A DNA stretch of 64,000 bases, taken from Terrisporobacter petrolearius (GTDB lineage Bacteria; Bacillota; Clostridia; Peptostreptococcales; Peptostreptococcaceae). The position numbers and the translations under genes are program-made. Of the stretch, positions 57,911 through 64,000 are shown one piece after another. The notes beneath the pieces were generated by a model, which had not been told where the DNA came from, searched no databases, and saw only the letters and a list, made by a program, of their open reading frames with translations. Numbering within the stretch: the first letter of the stretch is position 1; every line of letters starts with the position of its first letter. The DNA is taken from NCBI RefSeq assembly GCF_020748185.1, contig NZ_JAHZMO010000015.1:1-64000 (forward strand), read 5' to 3'.

Positions 57911-60293
57911 AGAATATTTAAAGGATAATTTGCTAATATTTGATGGTGCAATGGGGACAATGCTTCAAAGAGAAGGCCTTCCTATTGGGGATAATCCAGA
58001 AATATTTGGACTGAAAAATCCTAATAAACTATTAAAAATATATAAAAAATATTTAGAAGCTGGCTGTAATGTATTAACTACAAATACATTTGGATGTAAT
58101 GAATTAAAAATTACTAAATTAGGATACACAGTAGAAGAAATAATTGATAATGCCGTTACGATAGCGAAACAAGCAATAAGTGAAAGTGATAAAAGTAAGC
58201 CTAGATTTGTGGCGCTAGATATTGGACCAATAGGAGAAATGTTAGAACCTATGGGGACTTTATCTTTTGATAGAGCTTATGAAATATTTAAAAGACAAGC
58301 TGTGCAAGGGGAAAAAAGTGGTGTGGATTTAATTATAATAGAAACCATGATGGACCTTTATGAGGCAAAAGTAGCAGTTCTTGCTGCAAAAGAGAATACA
58401 AATTTACCTATTATATGTACTATGACATTTGATGAAAATGGAAGAAGTTTTACAGGATGCTTACCGGAGGCTATGGTTGCTACCATAGAAGGACTAGGAG
58501 TAGATGCCCTTGGTGTTAACTGTTCCCTTGGGCCTAAACAGCTTCTGCCAATAGTAAAAATAATTACGGAGTTAGCAAATGTTCCTGTAATTGTTCAAGC
58601 CAATGCAGGTTTACCAGTAATTGAAAATAATCAAACTGTATATAAAATGACTGCAAAAGAATTTTTCCAAGGAGTAAAAGAATTTGTTGATTTAGGAGTA
58701 TCTATTATAGGCGGATGCTGTGGAACTAATGAAACTTTTATTAAGGAAATTTGTGATAACATAGATAAGTTACAAAAGAAAGAACCAAAAATAAGAGAAT
58801 CTACAATCGTATGTTCTGCTGCAAAATATGTAGATGTACAAGTACCAACTATAGTTGGAGAAAGATTGAATCCAACAGGAAGACAACCTCTAATAGATGC
58901 ATATACTAGTGGAAATAATGATTATGTAATAAATTTAGCCTTAGAACAAAGTAAAGAAGGATCAGAAATTCTCAATGTTAATGTTGGAGTGCCAGAATTA
59001 GATGAAGAAAAAGCTATGAAAAGAGTAGTAAAGGGTATACAGGAAGTTGTAGATACTCCTTTACAAATAGATTCATCAAATATAGAAGCCTTAGAAGCAG
59101 GTCTTAGATATTACAACGGAAGAACAATAGTTAACTCTGTTAATGGTAAAGAAAAGTCTCTAGAAGCCATATTACCTCTTGCGAAAAAGTATGGAGCCTG
59201 TGTAGTAGGATTAACTTTAGACGAAAATGGAATACCAAGTACAGCAGAAGGTAGATTTAATGTAGCCCAAAAAATAGTTGAAAGAGCAGAGCAATATGGA
59301 ATAAAAAGAAAAGATATTTTTATAGATTGTCTTTCTCTTACTGTATCTGCTCAACAAGATGAGGCAATGGAAACAATTAAAGCAATAAAGATGGTAAAAG
59401 AGAAGCTAGGCTGTAAGACAATATTAGGTGTTTCAAATATATCTTTCGGTATACCTAATAGACAGGGATTAAATAACACTTATTTAAATTTAGCATTAGG
59501 GTCAGGGCTGGATTTACCTATAATAAATACAGAAGACAAAGTAATGGTGGAATCTGTATATGCTTATAAAGTAATAAACAATATGGATAAAGGTTGTTTA
59601 CAATATATTAAAAAATTTAGAGATGTTTCTAAAGAGAGTAAACAGAAAGAAAATAAAAAACATGATGATTTAACTTTAGAAGATGCTATAGAAAGAGGTT
59701 TAAAAGAAGAAGCAAAGGATTTGACTTTAAAAATTTTAGGCTCAAAAGATGAACATTATGTTTTAGACCAAGTGTTAATTCCAGCATTAGATGTTGTAGG
59801 AGCTAAGTATGACAAAGGGGAGCTGTTTTTACCACAGATGATACAATCAGCAGAAACGGTAAAAGTAGCTTTAAATATTATAAAAGAGAGATTGAGCAAA
59901 AGTAATAATACATCTTCAAAAGGAAAAATAATAGTTGCTACTGTTCAAGGAGATATTCATGACATAGGAAAGAATATAGTTAAAATAATGCTTGAGAACT
60001 ATGGTTATGAAGTTATTGACTTAGGAAAAGATGTTCCTATAGAAGAGGTTGTAAAAAGAGCTAAAGAGGAAAAAATTGAACTTATAGGGCTTAGTGCTTT
60101 GATGACCACTACTGTAGAAAATATGAAAAAAACAATATCAGCATTAAAAGAAAATCAAATTAATGCAAAAGTATTCGTAGGAGGTGCAGTAGTTACTGAA
60201 GAATATGCACAAAAGATAAATGCGGATTATTACTCTAAAGATGCAAAATCTGCAGTAGAGATTGCTAAAATAAATTTTAACAACAAAATATAA
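57900..60293 (+). CDS. metH: Cobalamin-dependent methionine synthase lacking the activation domain
   Basis: A 797-residue enzyme. The homocysteine-binding barrel (1-~295) has zinc ligands in NCS (Cys208) and GGCCGT (Cys273, Cys274). The methyl-THF barrel (~315-580) starts GERLNPTGRQ, and the cobalamin domain (~590-797) has the DxHxxG motif DIHDIGKN (685-692). The activation domain is encoded separately, just upstream. The GTG start at 57900 is set by AAGGAGGG (57884-57891) and overlaps the preceding gene by 11 bases; a longer frame from 57804 is not supported. Confidence 0.95.
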   Translation: MKIKEYLKDNLLIFDGAMGTMLQREGLPIGDNPEIFGLKNPNKLLKIYKKYLEAGCNVLTTNTFGCNELKITKLGYTVEEIIDNAVTIAKQAISESDKSKPRFVALDIGPIGEMLEPMGTLSFDRAYEIFKRQAVQGEKSGVDLIIIETMMDLYEAKVAVLAAKENTNLPIICTMTFDENGRSFTGCLPEAMVATIEGLGVDALGVNCSLGPKQLLPIVKIITELANVPVIVQANAGLPVIENNQTVYKMTAKEFFQGVKEFVDLGVSIIGGCCGTNETFIKEICDNIDKLQKKEPKIRESTIVCSAAKYVDVQVPTIVGERLNPTGRQPLIDAYTSGNNDYVINLALEQSKEGSEILNVNVGVPELDEEKAMKRVVKGIQEVVDTPLQIDSSNIEALEAGLRYYNGRTIVNSVNGKEKSLEAILPLAKKYGACVVGLTLDENGIPSTAEGRFNVAQKIVERAEQYGIKRKDIFIDCLSLTVSAQQDEAMETIKAIKMVKEKLGCKTILGVSNISFGIPNRQGLNNTYLNLALGSGLDLPIINTEDKVMVESVYAYKVINNMDKGCLQYIKKFRDVSKESKQKENKKHDDLTLEDAIERGLKEEAKDLTLKILGSKDEHYVLDQVLIPALDVVGAKYDKGELFLPQMIQSAETVKVALNIIKERLSKSNNTSSKGKIIVATVQGDIHDIGKNIVKIMLENYGYEVIDLGKDVPIEEVVKRAKEEKIELIGLSALMTTTVENMKKTISALKENQINAKVFVGGAVVTEEYAQKINADYYSKDAKSAVEIAKINFNNKI

Positions 60294-60454
60294 TTGAAAA
60301 AAAATATAATAATATGTTAAAATATAAATGCAGTTTGTAATTTTATATACTTAAAATAAGCAAAATATATATTATAAATTGTGTTAATATGTTAATATTA
60401 AATAATAATTAATCTATTTTAGATTAAACAAAATTAAAAATTTCTCGTCAACAT

Positions 60455-60484
60455 AAAAAGAGGCTATTTTATAGCCTCTTTTTG
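60455..60484. terminator. Terminator shared by metH and the M29 aminopeptidase
   Basis: AAAAAGAGGCTAT-TTT-ATAGCCTCTTTTT; T-runs on both strands. Confidence 0.88.
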
Positions 60485-60517
60485 TTTGTTTTAAATTAAA
60501 AAGCAAATTAATTATAA

Positions 60518-61747
60518 TTAAAAAGCCCAATTTCCATTTTTGAAAATTTGTATAGTTTGGCCATCATGAGTTTCACCAATTATATCTAGGTCAGCAGAAC
60601 CAATCATAAAATCAACATGAGTTAAACTATCATTTATACCATATTTGTCGTACTCTTCTTTTGGTAAGTCAGCACCACCTTTTATGCAAGTAGCATAAGC
60701 TGAACCAAGAGCTAAGTGACAAGATGCATTTTCATCATATAATGTGTTATAAAATACTACGTTAGTATCTGATATAGGTGATGAATAAGGAACTAAAGCA
60801 ACTTCACCTAGGTAGTGAGAACCTTCGTCTGTTGCAATAAGATTCTTTAATGTTTCTTCTCCCTCAGCAGCATAGCATTCTATAATTTTTCCATCTTTAA
60901 GTGTTAAAGAAAAATCATCTATAACATTTCCACCATAAACTAAAGGTTTAGAACTATGTACAACACCGTTAACTTCATATTTATGAGGAAGAGTGAAAAT
61001 TTCTTCTGTTGGCATATTTGGATTAAAATTAACACCAGTAGGATCTACAGAAGCACCACTTTCCCAAGTATGATTTTCTGGTAAGCAAATAGTTAAATCT
61101 GTTTTAGCTGATTTATATTTTAATGTTTTAAAGTTTTTTTCATTTAAGAAATCAGTTTTTTCTTTTAAATTCTTGTTATGTTCATGCCAAGCAGCAACAG
61201 GGTCTTCGTTGTCAACTCTTGTACATTTGAATATTAAATCCCAAAGTTTATCAATAGCTTCTTGCTCTGATATGTCTGGGAAGATTTTATGAGCCCAAGC
61301 TTTAGTCGGAACAGAAGCTATACTCCACTTACACTTGTCAGTTAATGTATAAGATCTCCATTCTTTTAATGCTATTCCAGAAGCTTTTTGATAGTTTGCT
61401 ATTCTTTCAGGGTCTACATCTTTAAGCAAATCAGGATTTGCAGCATGAATACTTAAAAAAGCTCCTCCCTCTTTAGCGATATCAACGTATTGATCTGACA
61501 CCCATCTAGGAAACTCATTGAATACTTCATCTGGTGCATATAAGTATCTTGATAAAGAGCATTCTTCGTCTGACCACTCTACGAATACATTTTTAGCACC
61601 ATTTTTATAAGCGCACTTAACTGCAAGTCTAACAAAATCTGCACACTCAATTGGAGTTCTAATAAGCAGAGTTTGGTTTGGTTGAATGTTTACACCAACT
61701 TTAATTGCCAATTCAGCATATTTTTCTAAATTTGTATTAAAATCCAT
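60518..61747 (-). CDS. M29 family aminopeptidase (AmpS/PepS type)
   Basis: A 409-residue thermophilic-type metallo-aminopeptidase: LIRTPIECADFVRLAVKCAY, FPDISEQEAIDKLWDLIF, LPENHTWESGAS, the metal-ligand region GEVALVPYSSPIS and C-terminal HVDFMIGSADLDI with GxT context. ATG 61747 is chosen because TTTGGAGGAT is upstream; the frame extends further to 61783 without such a site. Cytoplasmic peptidase for small peptides. Confidence 0.92.
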   Translation of the reverse strand: MDFNTNLEKYAELAIKVGVNIQPNQTLLIRTPIECADFVRLAVKCAYKNGAKNVFVEWSDEECSLSRYLYAPDEVFNEFPRWVSDQYVDIAKEGGAFLSIHAANPDLLKDVDPERIANYQKASGIALKEWRSYTLTDKCKWSIASVPTKAWAHKIFPDISEQEAIDKLWDLIFKCTRVDNEDPVAAWHEHNKNLKEKTDFLNEKNFKTLKYKSAKTDLTICLPENHTWESGASVDPTGVNFNPNMPTEEIFTLPHKYEVNGVVHSSKPLVYGGNVIDDFSLTLKDGKIIECYAAEGEETLKNLIATDEGSHYLGEVALVPYSSPISDTNVVFYNTLYDENASCHLALGSAYATCIKGGADLPKEEYDKYGINDSLTHVDFMIGSADLDIIGETHDGQTIQIFKNGNWAF

Positions 61748-61783
61748 TTTTATCCTCCAAATATAAAATATAGTAATAATCAT

Positions 61784-62020
61784 ATTATAACATTATATAT
61801 AGTTTTAATCATATTAATAATAATCATGCACAAACTTATTGTTGTGGAGTTTTTATAAAATAAATATTAAAAAATTGTACAAAAATCAAAATATTATATT
61901 TTAAAAATAGTATAAAAATCTTATAATAAAGTAGTGATAATAAATTAAGAAATAGATAACATCTAAATTAAATATATTTGTGATAGAGGATGGGAATACA
62001 TTTCAGTTAGGAGGTTATAG
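61784..62020. other. Divergent intergenic region, M29 gene / nitroreductase-like gene
   Basis: About 240 AT-rich bases with no reading frame. On the plus strand TATAATAAAG near 61922 could be a -10 for the nitroreductase-like gene. I see no clear operator or riboswitch. Confidence 0.4.
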
Positions 62021-62881
62021 ATGGAGTTATATGATGCTATTTTTTATAGAAAAACTATAAAAAGTTATTCAAGCAAAACAATAAAAAAACCACTATTAGA
62101 AGAAATAAAAAAACTATGTGGAAATATAACTTATCTAAATAACGATTTAAATATTAAAGCCCATTTAATTGAGAGAGGACACTTAATACATTTTTTAATA
62201 GGTAAAGAATCAGGGGTAAGAGCTCCTCATTATATACTTATAACTTCGAATAAAGGTGAAGATTACCTACAAAATGTAGGTTTTGCCATGGAAAAGTTGA
62301 TTTTAGAATTAACTTGTTTAGGAGTGGGAACTAGTTGGTTAAAATGCCAATTAAAAAGAGAAGATGTAAAAGAATTTGTACAATTAGATGAAGTAGATAG
62401 TGAGTATGATGAAGATGAAGACGTGGTTATAGATGAAAATGAAGTCGAATATCCAGTTTCCTTATTAGCTATAGGCTATCCCGATGAATATGAAAGTTTA
62501 TTTAGAAAAAGTAAAAAAAGTTATGATAGGAAAAAAATAAAGGAAATTTGTAAAGATTTCGATCCAAAATGGAAAGAGGTCTTAGAGGGGGTAAGGGTAT
62601 CACCTTCTATCATGAATAAGCAACCTTGGGAATTTAAGATGAAAGATGACGGATTTGACTTATATGAATGCACTCAAAAACAAAAACTAAATATTGATGA
62701 TGAAAATAAAATCAGTATGGGAATTGCGTTAAGACATTTTGATATATGTTGCAAAGAAAGGCAGTTAGAAGTAGAATACCTTAAAAGAAGTATAAAAGGT
62801 AGAAGAAAAAAAGAGTATTATATAAGTATTATAGATAAAAATAAAGAACAAGATTTAAATTCTTCTCCAAAGAACAGTTGA
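62021..62881 (+). CDS. Nitroreductase-like flavoprotein
   Basis: A 286-residue protein resembling the putative TM-nitroreductase family. N-terminal YRKTIKSYSSKTIKK (RRSxRxF-like), GFAMEKLILELTCLGVGTSW in the middle, a second half with VSPSIMNKQPWEFK and a final KRRKKEYYISI. FMN is the expected cofactor; the substrate is unknown. The stop codon overlaps the -35 of the downstream pyrimidine operon promoter. Confidence 0.78.
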   Translation: MELYDAIFYRKTIKSYSSKTIKKPLLEEIKKLCGNITYLNNDLNIKAHLIERGHLIHFLIGKESGVRAPHYILITSNKGEDYLQNVGFAMEKLILELTCLGVGTSWLKCQLKREDVKEFVQLDEVDSEYDEDEDVVIDENEVEYPVSLLAIGYPDEYESLFRKSKKSYDRKKIKEICKDFDPKWKEVLEGVRVSPSIMNKQPWEFKMKDDGFDLYECTQKQKLNIDDENKISMGIALRHFDICCKERQLEVEYLKRSIKGRRKKEYYISIIDKNKEQDLNSSPKNS

Positions 62882-62906
62882 CACAAAATAGAATAAATGT
62901 AATAAT
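62878..62906 (+). promoter_or_regulatory. Promoter of the pyrF-carA operon
   Basis: TTGACA (62878-62883) overlapping the upstream stop codon, 17-bp spacer, AATAAT (62901-62906). Confidence 0.65.
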
Positions 62907-62949
62907 TATATAAACTTAACATTAATAAAAATAAAATAATTTGTATAAC

Positions 62950-62963
62950 AGTCCAGAGAGGCT
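62950..62963 (+). promoter_or_regulatory. PyrR-binding sequence, first copy
   Basis: AGTCCAGAGAGGCT, the conserved PyrR-binding loop of pyr attenuators. Flanking TTGTA/TACAA (62941-62969) can close it into a hairpin. Weak AT-only hairpin ATTTATTTA-T-TAAATAAAT (~62980-62998) follows and may be a vestigial terminator. Confidence 0.8.
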
Positions 62964-63034
62964 TGTACAATTATTTGATTTATTTATTAAATAAATTTTA
63001 GTAAAATAAAAAATACAATAAAGTCTTTTAAAAT

Positions 63035-63048
63035 AGTCCAGAGAGGCT
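63035..63048 (+). promoter_or_regulatory. PyrR-binding sequence, second copy
   Basis: An identical AGTCCAGAGAGGCT, 85 bases after the first copy and 55 bases upstream of the attenuator stem. It is correctly placed to act as the anti-antiterminator stabilised by PyrR bound to UMP. Confidence 0.85.
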
Positions 63049-63102
63049 GATAAAGATAACACATAACTAATACTGATTATATTGTTTAGATTATGCATAC
63101 AG

Positions 63103-63137
63103 AATCCTTATACCTCTTTTGGTGTAGGGATTTTTTT
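63103..63137 (+). terminator. pyr attenuator terminator
   Basis: AATCCTTATACC-TCTTTT-GGTGTAGGGATT followed by T6, 30 bases upstream of pyrF. With the PyrR sites it gives UMP-responsive control. Confidence 0.85.
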
Positions 63138-63168
63138 AATGGGCTTTATTAAGAGGGAGTGAAGAAAA

Positions 63169-63885
63169 ATGATAAATGGAAAAGACAAATTAATTGTCGC
63201 TATTGACACAGATGATTTTGATAAAGCTAAGGAACTAATAGACCAGCTAGAAGACAGTGCAGACATATTCAAAGTAGGATTAGAGCAATATGTTGCTACT
63301 AAGGGGAAAACTGTAGATTATCTTAAGGAAAAAGGAAAAAAAATATTCTTAGACCTTAAATTCCATGATATACCGAACACAATGAAAAGTGCAGTTAGAG
63401 CTGCTGTAAGAGATAATGTTTGGTTAATGACAATTCACGTTTCTGATTTAGAAGGAATGAGACAATGTGCATTAGTAGCAAATGAAGAAGCAAAAAGATT
63501 AAACATAGAAAAACCTATAATTGTAGGAGTTACAGTTTTAACATCATTAAGCAACGAAGATTTACAAGATATAGGATGCAATATGACAACAGAAGAATTA
63601 GCTATAAAGAGAGCAAAACTTGCAAAAGAATCAGGAATAGATGGAGTAGTATGTTCTGCAAAAGAAGTAGATAAAATAGTAAAAGCATGTGGCAAAGATT
63701 TTATAACTGTATGTCCAGGAATAAGACCAGCTGCGTCTAGTGCAGGAGATCAAAAGAGAGTAGTAACACCAGCTCAGGCTATAAAAAATGGTGCTCAATA
63801 TTTAGTTGTTGGGAGACCTATAACTCAAAGTGAAAATCCAAAACAATCAGCGATTGATATTGCAAAAGAAATAGAAAATGCTTAG
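63169..63885 (+). CDS. pyrF: Orotidine 5'-phosphate decarboxylase
   Basis: A 238-residue TIM-barrel enzyme of UMP synthesis. FKVGLEQYVATKG, the catalytic DLKFHDIPNTM (Lys and Asp residues), GVTVLTSLS, and C-terminal CPGIRPAASSAGDQKRVVTP with VVGRPIT. GAGGGAGTG precedes the ATG. First gene of a pyrimidine operon controlled by the attenuator upstream. Confidence 0.96.
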   Translation: MINGKDKLIVAIDTDDFDKAKELIDQLEDSADIFKVGLEQYVATKGKTVDYLKEKGKKIFLDLKFHDIPNTMKSAVRAAVRDNVWLMTIHVSDLEGMRQCALVANEEAKRLNIEKPIIVGVTVLTSLSNEDLQDIGCNMTTEELAIKRAKLAKESGIDGVVCSAKEVDKIVKACGKDFITVCPGIRPAASSAGDQKRVVTPAQAIKNGAQYLVVGRPITQSENPKQSAIDIAKEIENA

Positions 63886-63897
63886 GAGGCAAGAGAT

Positions 63898-64000
63898 ATG
63901 AAAGCAAAATTAATTTTAGAAGATGGAACGATTTTTGAAGGAAAAGCCTTTGGTTATTTAGAGGATTCTGTTGGCGAAGTTGTGTTTAATACTTCAATGA
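63898..64000 (+). CDS. carA: Carbamoyl-phosphate synthase small subunit (partial, 5' end)
   Basis: The first 34 codons: [20 protein letters not shown], then [11 protein letters not shown], the typical CarA N-terminus. AGGAGGC (63884-63890) precedes the ATG, 13 bases after pyrF. The gene continues past the window edge. Confidence 0.92.
   Translation, partial: MKAKLILEDGTIFEGKAFGYLEDSVGEVVFNTSM

Overview
The window is AT-rich, low-GC Firmicute DNA spanning the chromosomal replication origin of a member of the Peptostreptococcaceae. Three things point there: the 5' end of the 16S rRNA gene (minus strand, 1-130) reads like the Romboutsia/Intestinibacter/Paraclostridium group, the gyrA-ytxGH-rsbV-rsbW-sigB block resembles the Clostridioides difficile origin-proximal order, and many genes use TTG starts with AAGGAGG sites. 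No species can be named from the sequence alone.

Left arm, about 1-11.3 kb, all on the minus strand: a ribosomal operon that begins unusually with 5S rRNA, followed by two tRNAs and then 16S; the partner-switching stress module sigB-rsbW-rsbV with ytxG/ytxH; gyrA, gyrB, recF, an S4-domain gene, dnaN and dnaA. The origin is bipartite. A DnaA-box array lies upstream of dnaA (11350-11715), and a textbook unwinding element (AT-rich tract, six DnaA-trio triplets, GC step, tandem DnaA boxes) lies between dnaA and dnaN (9785-9849). Right arm, about 11.9-31.8 kb, plus strand: rpmH-rnpA-yidD-yidC-jag, mnmE-mnmG-rsmG, noc-parA-parB, a HTH/TPR regulator, a DUF951 gene, an aminotransferase, rpsF-ssb-rpsR, a MazG-like gene, yybS-gdpP-rplI-dnaB. 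A second dense DnaA-box cluster (seven sites in 150 bp) follows dnaB.

From 31.8 to 38.4 kb: purA, a convergent dnaD/dnaI-type helicase-loading pair, an M1-family peptidase, a YycJ-type metallo-hydrolase and rlmH. From 38.5 to 45.1 kb the content is accessory: an orphan class III nucleotide-cyclase-like gene, an acetate-family transporter, a TtcA-type thiolase, a decayed PadR/ABC-transporter cassette, a uracil-DNA-glycosylase-fold protein, and a pair of YdcZ-type transporters divergent from a Crp-family regulator with a palindromic operator candidate.

From 45.3 to 51.9 kb is a sugar module: a PRD regulator, ascorbate-type PTS IIA/IIB/IIC, split transketolase and a small transaldolase. From 52 to 64 kb: phnA, a frameshifted GlpA-type oxidoreductase and its partner, an epimerase-like gene, luxS with a split cobalamin-dependent methionine synthase, an M29 aminopeptidase, a nitroreductase-like gene, and the start of a pyrimidine operon (pyrF, carA) preceded by two PyrR-binding sequences and an attenuator. 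The least ordinary items are the cyclase-like orphan, the Phe at the quinolone-determining acidic position of GyrA, the DnaA box wedged between the dnaN ribosome-binding site and its TTG start, the DnaA-box cluster after dnaB, and the 5S-first ribosomal operon.
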